From CAVZVZ01 sp963778895 (GTDB lineage: Bacteria; Actinomycetota; Acidimicrobiia; Acidimicrobiales; Acidimicrobilacustridaceae): a stretch of DNA of 64,000 nucleotides. The stretch's first letter is position 1. Every line of letters begins with the position of its first letter. Both the position numbers and the translations under genes were made by a program. Shown piece after piece: positions 11,571 through 20,554 of the stretch. A model generated the notes under the pieces. That model was not told where the DNA came from, ran no database searches, and worked only from the letters and a program-made list of their open reading frames with translations. The stretch is from the NCBI GenBank assembly GCA_963778895.1, contig CAVZVZ010000005.1, forward strand, positions 558,001 to 622,000. The letters run 5' to 3'.

Positions 11571-12809
11571 TCAACCGATGCCCACGACGATGATGGCCAG
11601 CACCAACGCGATAGCGCCCACCAGGTCCATCGACGATGTGAGGATCGGGACGCCGTAGTTGTCCGGATCGAGCCCGAGGCGGTAGGTCGCGATGCTGCTG
11701 TAGTACGAGATCGGGATGGCGAAGCTCGTGGCGATGGCGCCGCCGAGGACCGACACCGCGACGATGCGCAAGGCGCCCGGGCTGGCGTACCCGAAGATCA
11801 CGCCGACGATGTCGGCCGACAAACCGACGAAGACGAATACCGGTACGGCCAACATCGCGATCAGCGCGAAGTCGTCGCGCGCGGCGCGTTGCGGGCGGGC
11901 GGTCGGTTCGATGATGCCGAGATGCAACTTGGAGGCGAGACGACTCGACAGCACGCTGCCGAGCGCGCCGGTGTCTTCGAAGAACGGCGGCACCAAGACC
12001 AACAAGACGGGATAGGCGAGGAACGACTGCAGGCGGTGCTCGATCGTGAGGCCGGCCACGATGTCGATGGCGCCGGCCACCAAGAGAATCGGTGTCGACT
12101 CGCGCACGATGCTGCGCACGAGGGGAAGACGTGTCCGCAACCCCATCACCAAGGCCACGATCGCGACGGCTACGCCAACCGCGGCGATCGCTATGGTCAC
12201 TCCTCGAATGCCGACCAGGAACGTCGCGAGGAACAGCGTGGGCAGCGTGACCATGTCACCCGCGGCGGTCACGAGCGGGGCGGCGACGTTGTCCATGTCC
12301 CATCCGCGCCGCACCGAGAGTGCAGCCACACCCAGCGTCAAGGCCAGCACGACGATGGACGACAACACGCCGCCGATGATCGAGATCACGAAGAAGTCGG
12401 CCAGCGAGATCGTGTCGGACACCCCGAAGGCGCTCGCGATCGTCTTGGCCAGCACGGCCAGCGCGGCCGACACCGCCAACGTGAGAGCGGCGGCCGCGAG
12501 GATGTTCTGACCCACCACCGTGTCGCGTCGCCGCGACAGGCGGAACGTGCCGGTGTGGATCGACGTGCCGAGCCGGCTCCCGAGCGCGCCGAAGATGTTC
12601 CCCCGCATGCCGATGGCAGCCGGGACGAGAACGAGCAGGCCCGGAAGGTCTTCGAGCGTTCCGGTGATGGCGCCGAGGGTCAGCCCGGCGAGGAGATCAC
12701 CGCCAGAGGAGACGAGGAGTGCAGCAAGCGCCTGGCGCACTCCGGACGCGTCGGAGTCGATCGCTGCCCGCAGGCGCGCGAAGAAGCCGAAGGAGGGTCG
12801 TACCCTCAT
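11571..12809 (-). CDS. MgtE/SLC41-type Mg2+ transporter with duplicated membrane domain
   Basis: Intact 412-residue membrane protein with two copies of the MgtE integral membrane domain. Each copy begins with a similar block: LVPAAIGMRGNIFGALGSRLGT at about residue 80 and LVPPFFEDTGALGSVLSSRLAS at about residue 290. It lacks the N and CBS cytoplasmic domains of classical MgtE, so its layout is that of SLC41 and of short bacterial homologues. The second copy has an acidic FFEDTGA where the first has GMRGN, so the two halves are not equivalent. It is the first gene of the operon with corA. I see no recognised Mg2+ riboswitch in the 148 bases upstream. Confidence 0.85.
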   Translation of the reverse strand: MRVRPSFGFFARLRAAIDSDASGVRQALAALLVSSGGDLLAGLTLGAITGTLEDLPGLLVLVPAAIGMRGNIFGALGSRLGTSIHTGTFRLSRRRDTVVGQNILAAAALTLAVSAALAVLAKTIASAFGVSDTISLADFFVISIIGGVLSSIVVLALTLGVAALSVRRGWDMDNVAAPLVTAAGDMVTLPTLFLATFLVGIRGVTIAIAAVGVAVAIVALVMGLRTRLPLVRSIVRESTPILLVAGAIDIVAGLTIEHRLQSFLAYPVLLVLVPPFFEDTGALGSVLSSRLASKLHLGIIEPTARPQRAARDDFALIAMLAVPVFVFVGLSADIVGVIFGYASPGALRIVAVSVLGGAIATSFAIPISYYSSIATYRLGLDPDNYGVPILTSSMDLVGAIALVLAIIVVGIG

Positions 12810-12957
12810 GGCGACTCGGGGGCTCCGCAGTCGGGGTCATCACGGACGAGGACTGTACTAGGGCGGGCTGAAACCGCCGGTCTTTGCAGGTCGAGCCGTC
12901 TTCGACGGGCAGTTCATCGAGCACCAGGCCCACCCGCCGGCAACCGCTCCGAGAGTC

Positions 12958-14775
12958 TCAGATGCGGTGGGCGACGGCCGGCTCCAGCTCGCGGATGGTG
13001 TCGCCGCCGTGATCAGACCCGTCGTGAGGCGTCGCCGTGGTCGGGGAGCCGGGCTCGAGCCGCGCGCGTCGACGTTCGTACGCCCACTCGGCCAACTTCG
13101 GCGCGTTGTAGGCGGCCACGCCGATCAGCACGACCACGCACAGCCCGAGTAGATGCTGCCAGCCGAGCAAGCTCGGCACGGCGTTGACGCTGCGCGGGAA
13201 GACGACGAGACAGGCGGCGAAGCTCACGACCAGATACGACGCCCGCCAGCGACCGAGGCCGGCCGCGGCGAGGATCGCGAACCCGGCCGGCAAGTACCAC
13301 GGCCACACGACGGGCCCGAGCAGGATCACGCCGACCAACGCCAAGCCGACGCAGCGCACGACGCCGTACCGTTCGGTCCGCACCAGCAGGTAGAGCGCGA
13401 ACGCTCCCGCCAGAGCAAGGCCGATCAGGCGGAAGAGCGCGACCACGAGGTTCTCGTTGATCCCGATGCCGCTGATGTGGAGGCCTTCGGAAACCACGAA
13501 GCCGAGCTTGGTCGTCAGCGAGAACGTCGACGTGACCGTGTTGGTGCCTTGCAGCGCGATGAGCCATCCCGGCCCGACACCGATCATGAGGCTCAGGGCG
13601 ACGATGATCCCGATGGCACCGCCGATCGCACGACCGATCCACGCGAGCCGTTGCTTCAGCGACGCGTCGCGCCCGGCCCATGCCCAACCGATGTACACCA
13701 ACGCGATGACCGCGGGCAGCTTGACCGAGACCGCCAAGGCCACGAGCACCACCGTCAAGATCTTCTTGTCGCGTCGAAACGCGGCCAGGCCGAGCGCGAG
13801 GAAGCCGAGCATCAACGCGTCGTTGTGACTACCGCCGACGAGATGGAGCAGAACCAGTGGATTGCCGATGCCAAGCGCGACGGCAGCCGCGGGAGAGACC
13901 TTGTAGCTCCGCGCGATGAGCGCGAGGCCGGCCGCGGCCATCACCACGCCGACCACGGCGAGGCCGCGGAAGCCCCACACGGCGTCGGCGGCGTTGTGAC
14001 CGGTGGCCTCGACCACGGCCTCACTGAGTCCGACCCAAACCGGTCCGTAGGGCGCAGGCGAGTTCCGCCACACGGGATCGGCGCCGATCATGAACTTGCC
14101 GTCGAGCAGATAGACCGGCCCGTGCGCGGTCGGATCGATTCCTCGACTGGCGAGCTCGCCTTGGGCGGCATAGCTGTAGGCGTCGTTCGACAGCAACGGC
14201 GGAGCGAGCAGGAGCGGGGCAGCCCACAGCGCCACGACGGCGCAGACCATGATCAGGCGGCGACGCTCGCGGCCTCGCTGCCGTTCGGCCCGACCGATCA
14301 GCCCGATCCAGGCCAGCGTCATGACGATCACGCCGATGACGAAGATCGTGCCGGCCAGCCACGGCGAGAAGGAAACCTCGCCCTCGGTGTACGTCATGCC
14401 GTGGGGCACGCCCGGGATCGTCAGCCGCCAAGTACCGGCAGGAGCCAGGTACCAGACCGGTGCGGTCGTGACGATGGCGAGCGAGCCCAGGAACCCGGCG
14501 AGTGCCGACACGATCAGCACCACATTGCGCCGAATCGGGCCCATGTGGTGCGGATCGGGCAGGTCAGGCGGGACGTAGGGGGTGATCTCCTCGCCGACGT
14601 CGGACACGACGAGCAGAGCGCGGAAACGACCGCGAAGCGACGTCGCGCGAGCACCGGACGACGCGGTGTCGTCCGGAGTGATCGGGGTATCGGTCGCGGT
14701 TGAACTCACGGGGATCGTTGTCTCACTACCCGAAGGGGCCGCCCCCGCACACGAGGTCCGGCCGCCAGGCGCCAC
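12958..14775 (-). CDS. mptB: MptB-like polyprenol-phosphomannose alpha-1,6-mannosyltransferase
   Basis: Intact GT-C membrane glycosyltransferase of 605 residues with about 12-13 helices. The family signature is clear: LLSNDAYSYAAQGELASRGIDP in the first large loop, then PVWRNSPAPYGPVWV, with the acidic Asn-Asp pair expected at the catalytic site. MptB starts the alpha-1,6-mannan core of lipomannan/lipoglycan in corynebacteria and mycobacteria; the same role here is inferred. The first 22 residues look unlike protein, and a GTG at 14709 (MSSTATDTPITPDD) is an attractive alternative start. The cytoplasmic C-terminal tail is rich in Arg then acidic residues. The gene follows the lipoprotein gene by 69 bases. 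Confidence 0.85.
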   Translation of the reverse strand: MAPGGRTSCAGAAPSGSETTIPVSSTATDTPITPDDTASSGARATSLRGRFRALLVVSDVGEEITPYVPPDLPDPHHMGPIRRNVVLIVSALAGFLGSLAIVTTAPVWYLAPAGTWRLTIPGVPHGMTYTEGEVSFSPWLAGTIFVIGVIVMTLAWIGLIGRAERQRGRERRRLIMVCAVVALWAAPLLLAPPLLSNDAYSYAAQGELASRGIDPTAHGPVYLLDGKFMIGADPVWRNSPAPYGPVWVGLSEAVVEATGHNAADAVWGFRGLAVVGVVMAAAGLALIARSYKVSPAAAVALGIGNPLVLLHLVGGSHNDALMLGFLALGLAAFRRDKKILTVVLVALAVSVKLPAVIALVYIGWAWAGRDASLKQRLAWIGRAIGGAIGIIVALSLMIGVGPGWLIALQGTNTVTSTFSLTTKLGFVVSEGLHISGIGINENLVVALFRLIGLALAGAFALYLLVRTERYGVVRCVGLALVGVILLGPVVWPWYLPAGFAILAAAGLGRWRASYLVVSFAACLVVFPRSVNAVPSLLGWQHLLGLCVVVLIGVAAYNAPKLAEWAYERRRARLEPGSPTTATPHDGSDHGGDTIRELEPAVAHRI

Positions 14776-14844
14776 GGGGGGGATGTGGCCCTGAAACTAC
14801 CGCAGCGGCCGTCAGAAAAGCAGCAGGCTATCGGTCACGGGCGC

Positions 14845-15810
14845 TCAGGAGGCCGTCGTGGCCTGTCCCGAGTTCGGATCGACGATGAGCGACGCGGTGT
14901 TCACGACCTGGAAGTCCGAGCCCTTGATCCGAGCCAGTTGGCGCAGCTTGTCGTTGTCCCAGCGCTCGTCGGGGGCACCGCTCATGTACCAGGGTGAGCC
15001 GTTGTCGGCGACGATGGCGCCGTAGGTCTGCAGGGCGACGACGATCGGTCGCACCATCGGATCGAACGTGCTGGGATCGATGCTCGGGCTCAGCCGAAGC
15101 CAGGTGCCCATCGGCGGGTAGTTCACGTTCGTGGTGGCACCGGCCTTGTGGCGAGCCGGCCACACGTAGGCGTCCTGGGTGGTCGGCACGGTGATGCGAA
15201 TCGCGTGGAGCACCTGGCCGGCGGCGACCTCCTCGTAGCGGACGAGCCCGGGGAGGATCGGGAGACCGGCGGCGTCGGCGGAGGTCCAGGTGTCGGGATG
15301 CAGGTCGTTCGACTTCATGTCCCAGATCGCGCCCGAGCCGGCCTTCCACCCACCGTGGCCGTCGCTGTAGGTGCTGTAGGTCTCGTAGTAGGTGCAGTTG
15401 TCCTTGTCGACGACGATGACGTGGCGGTCGCCGGTGGACGCGTTCCCGCCTTCGATCGGCGGGTTGGGCGGGATCGGGTAGGGCCCGGGATCGCTCTCGT
15501 CCCAGTACGTGAACGTGATCGGGACCTTCGGCTGCGTGCCGGGCACCACGACGTAGGGGATCCCGATCGGACCGCCGTCCCACAGCCCCGAGCCGAAATC
15601 GGCCTTCAGGGCGGCGTTGGCACCGATGTTGTTGATGTAGGCCGTCGAGCGGCTGTGAACCGGGAGGTTCCGCACGTCGGCCCGCCAGTAGTTGTTCGCG
15701 GGGGTGAGTCGGCAGTCGGGAGCGCCGGCCACCGGCACGTGCTGGCAACCCACCGCCAGAAGGCCCACGACTGCGGCTACGGCGAGTGACCGCCTGGTGC
15801 CCGTTCTCAC
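14845..15810 (-). CDS. Conserved secreted lipoprotein of unknown function
   Basis: 321 residues, intact. The N-terminal signal peptide ends in a lipobox (VGLLAVGC, Cys at residue 22), so the mature protein is probably anchored on the outside of the membrane. The body contains blocks I recognise from uncharacterised actinobacterial and acidobacterial secreted proteins: NYWRADVRNLPVH, DESDPGPYPIP, DRHVIVVDKDNC, GSGAIWDMKSNDLHPD, TSADAAGLPILPGLVRYEE and AYVWPARHKAG. No catalytic motif is obvious. Its place upstream of mptB hints at a cell-envelope role, but that is only context. Confidence 0.75.
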   Translation of the reverse strand: MRTGTRRSLAVAAVVGLLAVGCQHVPVAGAPDCRLTPANNYWRADVRNLPVHSRSTAYINNIGANAALKADFGSGLWDGGPIGIPYVVVPGTQPKVPITFTYWDESDPGPYPIPPNPPIEGGNASTGDRHVIVVDKDNCTYYETYSTYSDGHGGWKAGSGAIWDMKSNDLHPDTWTSADAAGLPILPGLVRYEEVAAGQVLHAIRITVPTTQDAYVWPARHKAGATTNVNYPPMGTWLRLSPSIDPSTFDPMVRPIVVALQTYGAIVADNGSPWYMSGAPDERWDNDKLRQLARIKGSDFQVVNTASLIVDPNSGQATTAS

Positions 15811-15847
15811 GGTGGGTGTTATCGGCCGGTTCGGTCCGACTACTTGA

Positions 15848-16483
15848 TCAGGCCAGCGAGAGCACCAGGCCGATCTGTCCGAGGTGGTACGTGACCATGA
15901 TCGCCAGCCGAGCCCACGGCTTGGGATCGACGAAGCGGTCCCAGGCGATGAGGGCGTCGGACACGTAGAACAGGCCGGCGCCCACGATGGCGAACAGGTT
16001 CCGAGTGCCGAAGGCGCTCGCGAGCATGAACGAGATCACCGCGATGTACGCCGTGACGGGAACCGCCATCGCCGGCTCGGAGCTCGTGCGCACGGCGCGG
16101 ATCACCCGCAGGCCGATCACGAACACCGCCAGCACCACGATCACCAACCCGGCGACGAACCACACGCCGTACTGGCCCCGTAGCTGCAAACCCGCGATGT
16201 AGCACAGGTGACCGATCAGGAACGACGCCAGCCCGGCGACGAACAGATTGCGCGGCAACATCAAGAAGACGTCGCCGAGCAACGAGAACATCAACGCGCC
16301 GATGAACAAGACCTTCATGGCGTCGTCGACGGGATCGATCGCCAGTGCCGCCGCGATCAACACCACCATCGTCAGCGGCTTGAAGACGTACTCGGCACCG
16401 CGCTTACCGGTGCCGACCGCTATCCAATCGGCGGCCGCAACCACGAAGGTGAACGCCACGAGCAACGCGGCGGTGGCGTTCAT
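15848..16483 (-). CDS. YhhN family membrane protein (lysoplasmalogenase-like)
   Basis: 211-residue protein with about eight hydrophobic helices, of the YhhN/TMEM86 family, some members of which hydrolyse lysoplasmalogen vinyl ethers. Conserved acidic residues in membrane helices are visible: FKPLTMVVLIAAAL, FSLLGDVFLMLP (the SxxGDxxL motif), FLIGHLCYI and FYVSDALIAWDRF (SDxxLAxxRF motif). Start ATG 16483 overlaps the NUDIX gene stop as ATGA, so it is the last gene of a coupled operon. The substrate is not proven for bacterial members. Confidence 0.8.
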   Translation of the reverse strand: MNATAALLVAFTFVVAAADWIAVGTGKRGAEYVFKPLTMVVLIAAALAIDPVDDAMKVLFIGALMFSLLGDVFLMLPRNLFVAGLASFLIGHLCYIAGLQLRGQYGVWFVAGLVIVVLAVFVIGLRVIRAVRTSSEPAMAVPVTAYIAVISFMLASAFGTRNLFAIVGAGLFYVSDALIAWDRFVDPKPWARLAIMVTYHLGQIGLVLSLA

Positions 16484-16986
16484 GGGGAGTCGATACGAGG
16501 CAACACGATCGCGACGCTGTCGGGACAGACGGTGTGCGAGCCGAGCCAATCGCCCAGCTCCTCGGGCGCGACCCAGTCGATCTCGACCACCTCACCGTCG
16601 ACGAACGACACTGGCCCGTCATAGCGGGCCAGGTAGACGCGCGCTCGCTCGCGGACGGAGTCGTCCTCGTACTCGCCCTCACCGAGATAGGCGAGCGCCG
16701 CGTCGATCCCGGCCTCCTCGGCCAGCTCGCGGGCGGCCGCGGTCTCCCAGGACTCTCCCGCGTCGACCACACCGCCGAACGCCACGTCCCACGCACCGGG
16801 CCAAACGTCCTTCCAATCGGCCCGGCGATGCACCAGCACCGCACCCGCCGTGTTGACGACCGCGACGAAGACCGTGCGGTGGCGCAGGTTCCCCGCGCGT
16901 ACCTCGCCGCGAGTGGCGGTCGCGGTCACGCGGCCGTCCTCGTCGAGCACGTCGACCAGACCGTCCTCGACCGGCGCGGTGCTCAT
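16480..16986 (-). CDS. NUDIX hydrolase
   Basis: 168-residue cytosolic NUDIX protein. The NUDIX box reads GGVVDAGESWETAAARELAE followed by EAGI (G-x5-E-x7-REL-x-EE-x-G), complete with the catalytic Glu residues. An N-terminal segment (VDVLDEDGRVTATATRGEVRAGNLRHRTVFV) and VLVHRRADWKDVWPGAWD resemble the IPP isomerase-like NUDIX subgroup that acts on isopentenyl or other diphosphates. The start ATG 16986 overlaps the ferredoxin reductase stop (ATGA), and its own stop overlaps the YhhN start. Confidence 0.85.
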   Translation of the reverse strand: MSTAPVEDGLVDVLDEDGRVTATATRGEVRAGNLRHRTVFVAVVNTAGAVLVHRRADWKDVWPGAWDVAFGGVVDAGESWETAAARELAEEAGIDAALAYLGEGEYEDDSVRERARVYLARYDGPVSFVDGEVVEIDWVAPEELGDWLGSHTVCPDSVAIVLPRIDSP

Positions 16987-18188
16987 TCCATACCCCGGGC
17001 GAAGGCCAAACCGTCCGCCCACGGGGCACCGTCGTCGACGAGCTGGCGCAGCTGCATCACGTGGCGCGGCCGGTTGAAACCGAGCACCCCCGTGACCTCG
17101 CCCGCACGGCCGTACAACGCGACGAAACGGCGTTCGTCGGTGGATCCGTGAACCACCTCGACGTCGTAGTCCGAACCCGACCAACCGGCGAGCTGGATCT
17201 TGCGGTCGTATTGATCGGACCAGAACCACGGGATGGGGTCGTACACGTCCGGCGTCTCGCCCGCGGCCTCGGCGAGCACACGACGGCCGGCCGCCTCACC
17301 CTGTTGGATCGCGTTCTCCCAATGCTCGACCCGGAGCAAGCCGCCGTAGCGCCGGCTCGGCCATCGCGCGATGTCGCCCGCGGCGATCACACCCGGCGCC
17401 GCAAGAAGCGTCTCGTCACACACGACCCCGTTGTCGAGCGTGAGTCCGCTCCCCTCGAGCCACTCGGTGCTCGGCGCCACTCCGACACCGATCACGACGA
17501 CGTCGGCCGGCAGCTTGTTGCCGTCGGTCAGGAACACCCGCTCGACGTGCTCACGCCCGCCGAAGCCACCGATGGCCGCGCCCAGCCGGACATCGACACC
17601 GTGGTCTCGATGGAGGTCGGCACACACCATTCCGATCTGCGCACCCAGCGCTCGTTCGAGGGGTACCGGCGCCACCTCGACGATGCTGACCTCGAGCCCC
17701 CGCTCGCGGCAGGTGGCCGCGACCTCCGAGCCGATGAAACCGGCGCCGATCACGACGACGCGCTCCGCGCCGGCATCGAGCTCGGCACGCAGGGCGAGAC
17801 AGTCGTCGAGCGTTCGCAACATGTGCATGCCGGCGAGGTCGGGTTGCTTCGGCAACCGCCGAGCCGCTGCGCCGGTCGCGATCACGACCGTGTCGAAGCT
17901 GACCTTCTCGTCGTCGTCCAACGTGACGGTTCGACCGGCGACGTCGAGCGCAGTGGCCCGACGACCGAGCAGCCAGTCGATCTCGAGGTCCTCGGTCGCG
18001 GCCGGCAGCACGATGCGGTCCGCATCCCATGTGCCGGCCAGTACCTGCTTCGACAGCGGTGGGCGGTCGTAGGGCGTGTGGGGGTCAGCGTCGACGACCG
18101 AAACGCGTCCGTCGAACCCCGCTTTGCGAAGCGTGTGCGCGGCGTGCATCCCGGCCAGGGACGCGCCGACGATGAGGACGTCGCTCAA
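16983..18188 (-). CDS. FAD-dependent ferredoxin reductase
   Basis: 401 residues, intact. This is a putidaredoxin-reductase/BphA4-type flavoprotein that moves electrons from NAD(P)H to the ferredoxin encoded next to it. The N-terminal FAD motif is VLIVGASLAGMHAAHTL. The second Rossmann motif for NAD(P)H is VVVIGAGFIGSEVAATC at about residue 143. The FAD ribityl segment VIAAGDIARWPS and the C-terminal reductase domain (WFWSDQYDRKIQLAG) are present. Translation starts at a TTG (18188) overlapping the ferredoxin stop as TTGA, so the two should be made in fixed ratio. The oxygenase partner, a P450 or Rieske enzyme, is not adjacent; the Rieske proteins at 23 and 30 kb are candidates. Confidence 0.9.
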   Translation of the reverse strand: MSDVLIVGASLAGMHAAHTLRKAGFDGRVSVVDADPHTPYDRPPLSKQVLAGTWDADRIVLPAATEDLEIDWLLGRRATALDVAGRTVTLDDDEKVSFDTVVIATGAAARRLPKQPDLAGMHMLRTLDDCLALRAELDAGAERVVVIGAGFIGSEVAATCRERGLEVSIVEVAPVPLERALGAQIGMVCADLHRDHGVDVRLGAAIGGFGGREHVERVFLTDGNKLPADVVVIGVGVAPSTEWLEGSGLTLDNGVVCDETLLAAPGVIAAGDIARWPSRRYGGLLRVEHWENAIQQGEAAGRRVLAEAAGETPDVYDPIPWFWSDQYDRKIQLAGWSGSDYDVEVVHGSTDERRFVALYGRAGEVTGVLGFNRPRHVMQLRQLVDDGAPWADGLAFARGME

Positions 18189-18376
18189 TCTTGGATGCTG
18201 ATCGCTTGTTTCGGACAGCGCTGCACGGCTTCCTCGATCTTCGGCCGCAGCGATTCCGGCGGTTCCTCTTGCAAGATGTAGAGGAAGTCGTCGTCACGCA
18301 CCTCGAACACCTCGGGCGCGATGCCCATGCACACCGCATTGCTCTCGCACAGGTCGAAATCGACGACGACTCGCAT
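18185..18376 (-). CDS. Small [3Fe-4S] ferredoxin
   Basis: 63-residue ferredoxin of the type that serves actinobacterial P450s. Three cluster cysteines are visible: C-x5-C in DLCESNAVCMG and the C-terminal CP in QRCPKQAI. The missing fourth ligand is the usual sign of a 3Fe-4S cluster. The ATG at 18376 gives MRVVVDFDLC, the common start; an upstream extension has no similarity. It is the first gene of the coupled chain ferredoxin, reductase, NUDIX, YhhN, and lies 77 bases after the SDR gene. Confidence 0.88.
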   Translation of the reverse strand: MRVVVDFDLCESNAVCMGIAPEVFEVRDDDFLYILQEEPPESLRPKIEEAVQRCPKQAISIQD

Positions 18377-18453
18377 ACGACTGGCCCCTTCCCCGGCACG
18401 GATTCCTGACGTGCGGCCATCATGCCTCAGGCCGGCGCTCCGTGACACGCATG

Positions 18454-19209
18454 TCAGTAAATGGTGTATCCGCCGTCAACGACGAGCGTGTCGCCGGTGT
18501 GGAAGGTGGCCGTGGGATCAGCCAGGAAGACGGCGGCGGGCCCGAGATCGTCGGGGGTGCCCCATCGGCGAACCGGGGTACGGCTGACGGTGTTGGCGAC
18601 GAACTTCTCGTTCGCGGTCATGGGCTGCAGCATGTCGGTCTCGGTCCAGCCCGGCAGGATCGTGTTGCATCGCACGCCGAACCGCGCCAGCTCCACCGCG
18701 AGCCCTCGCATGATCGCGATGAGGGCCGCCTTGCTACCCGCGTAGTGCTCCATGCCCGGTGCACCGTGGATCGCCGAGGTCGACGAGACCGCGACGAGCG
18801 CACCACCGTCGCCCCGCTCGACCATGTGCTTCGCCGCTTCCCGCAAGGTCAGGAACGCGCCATCGAGGTTGACGCGCATCACCCGATGCCATTCGTCGAG
18901 GCTCATGTCCACGAAGCGGGAGTACCCGCTCGTTCCGGCATTGGCGAAGAGCGCGTCGATCCGTCCCAACTCGTCGATCGTGCGCGCGGTGGCTGCGACC
19001 ACCTGAGCTTCGTCGGCGACGTCGCACGCCAGCGCGAGCACCCGGCGCCCGGTCGCCTCGAGCTCCGTGCTCGCGGCCGCGTTCTTGGTTTCGTTGCGCC
19101 CCCAGATCGCGATGTCGGCACCGGCCTCCGCGAGGGCTCGTGCCATGCCCAGCCCGATGCCTCCGTTGCCACCAGTCACGACTGCCACTCGTCCGGTCAG
19201 ATCAGCCAT
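18454..19209 (-). CDS. SDR family oxidoreductase
   Basis: 251-residue classical short-chain dehydrogenase/reductase, intact. Cofactor motif TGGNGGIGLG (residues 13-22), structural NAG in FANAGTSG, catalytic Ser in SSTSA, and the active-site YAGSK motif. The C-terminus DTLVVDGGYTIY is the common FabG-like end. It lies just upstream of the ferredoxin operon and is divergent from the CoA transferase gene, with 61 bases between the starts. The substrate is unknown; hydroxy/keto-acyl or steroid alcohols are possible in this context. Confidence 0.87.
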   Translation of the reverse strand: MADLTGRVAVVTGGNGGIGLGMARALAEAGADIAIWGRNETKNAAASTELEATGRRVLALACDVADEAQVVAATARTIDELGRIDALFANAGTSGYSRFVDMSLDEWHRVMRVNLDGAFLTLREAAKHMVERGDGGALVAVSSTSAIHGAPGMEHYAGSKAALIAIMRGLAVELARFGVRCNTILPGWTETDMLQPMTANEKFVANTVSRTPVRRWGTPDDLGPAAVFLADPTATFHTGDTLVVDGGYTIY

Positions 19210-19270
19210 CGGGCCAATCTGGTGCAGCGGAGTTTGCGGTGTCGACCTGACGGGGTGTCAGATATCGGCC

Positions 19271-20514
19271 ATGGCTGACGCTCGACCGCCCCTCGACGGG
19301 GTCCGCATCATCGAATGTTCCCTGCTCGGACCGGCCGCGATCACGAGCAGCCTGGTTGATCTCGGCGCCGACGTGATCAAGGTCGAGTCACCAACCGGTG
19401 ACTATGTACGCCAGATGACGTGGCCCATCGTCGAAGGCACGTCGCTGATGCATCTCCACATCAATCGCGGCAAGCGCAGCATCGTGCTCGACCTGAAGAG
19501 CGACGACGGCAAGCAGGCGTTCCGCGATCTGGTCGCCACGGCCGACGCAGTGGTGGAGGCGATGCGACCGGGCGTGCTGGCCAAGCTCGGCCTCGGCTAC
19601 GAGCAACTGCGTCGAGGTGAATCCGCGCGATCGTGTTCTGCACGATCTCCGGTTACGGCATGACCGGGCCCTACAAGAACCTGCCGAGCCACGGCATCGC
19701 GCTACGACACGTGGGCCGGCATCGTCACGCCGGCCTACGACGACGACGGCTTCTGCTACATGCCGGAGCACGTCTCGATCGGCATCAACGCCGGCCCGTT
19801 GTACGGCGCGCTCGGCATCCTCGCCGGCGTGTTGCGCGCCCGTGAGACGGGCGAGGGTTGCCGCATGGAGATCGCCCAGTCGGATGCCGCCGCCGCGTTC
19901 GACTGGTACCGCTCGGAGACCTGGCGCTCCTACGAACGCCCGGAGTCCGAGGTCACGGGGAACGCGTCCGATGACTTCGAACGGCGGGCACCGGGTACTG
20001 CTGGCATGCGCGAAGGCGTGCGCTACCAGCTCTACGAGGCCGCCGACGGGCACGTGCTCTTCATGGCCTCGGAACAGGCCTTCTGGAAGAACTTCTGCGA
20101 AGGCGTCGGCCGGATGGATCTCTTCGAGCGGTGGCCGGGCAGCAAGTACGCAGACCACGCGCGGAACAACCGCGAATTGCAGGCCGCGCTCCGTGAGATC
20201 TTCCAGACCAAGACCTGTGCGGAGTGGATCGCATTCGCCGACGAGCACAACACGACGATCGCCCCGGTGAACACGCCGCAATCCATCGCCGACGATCCCC
20301 AGTTCCGTGATCGTCTGCACTGGATCGGCACCGAGCAACTCGGCGCCGACCAACTCCCGTTCCCGGTGAAGTTGCTCGACGAGCCACTGCCGGACCCGAC
20401 CCACGCACCCACCCTGGGCCAGCACACCGGCCGAGGTGCTGCGCGACGTGCTCGGCTACAGCGACGAAGTCGGTTGCGTCCATGGGCGCAACGCCCGACG
20501 AGACCGCCACCTAG
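19271..20514 (+). CDS. CaiB/BaiF family III CoA transferase (frameshifted)
   Basis: CoA transferase of about 415 residues that would move CoA between carboxylic acids. Family blocks in order are DGVRIIECSLLGPAAITSSL, LGADVIKVESPTGD, NRGKRSIVLDLKS, the segment FCTISGYGMTGPY, and YGALGILAGVLRARETGEG. The family's catalytic Asp, early in the large domain after the NRGK block, fits D in LDLKSDDGK or the EAMRPG region, but I cannot place it with certainty. Frames change near 19617, 19702, 20430 and 20475, with similarity kept throughout. Start ATG 19271. A small inverted repeat (CTGAC-5-GTCAG, 19247-19261) sits just before the start and may be an operator. Confidence 0.82.
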
Positions 20515-20554
20515 CAAGCCGCCCGGCAATTCGGGCCGACGATACGCTCGCCCC

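Noticed and set aside
12810..12957. Possible Mg2+ riboswitch before the mgtE-like gene
   Set aside because: Only a weak short stem (GGCGG/CCGCC) is visible; no M-box features can be recognised by eye.
10513..13187. Plus-strand open frames up to 581 codons over corA and mgtE
   Set aside because: The minus strand shows clear family motifs; the plus-strand proteins are His/Arg/Asp-rich shadows.
13153..14703. 516-codon plus-strand open frame
   Set aside because: It is the antisense of mptB, whose minus-strand reading has unmistakable GT-C signatures.
19247..19261. CTGAC-ggggt-GTCAG as a TetR operator before the CoA transferase
   Set aside because: The arms are only five bases and no second copy was found, so it is mentioned only in the gene entry.
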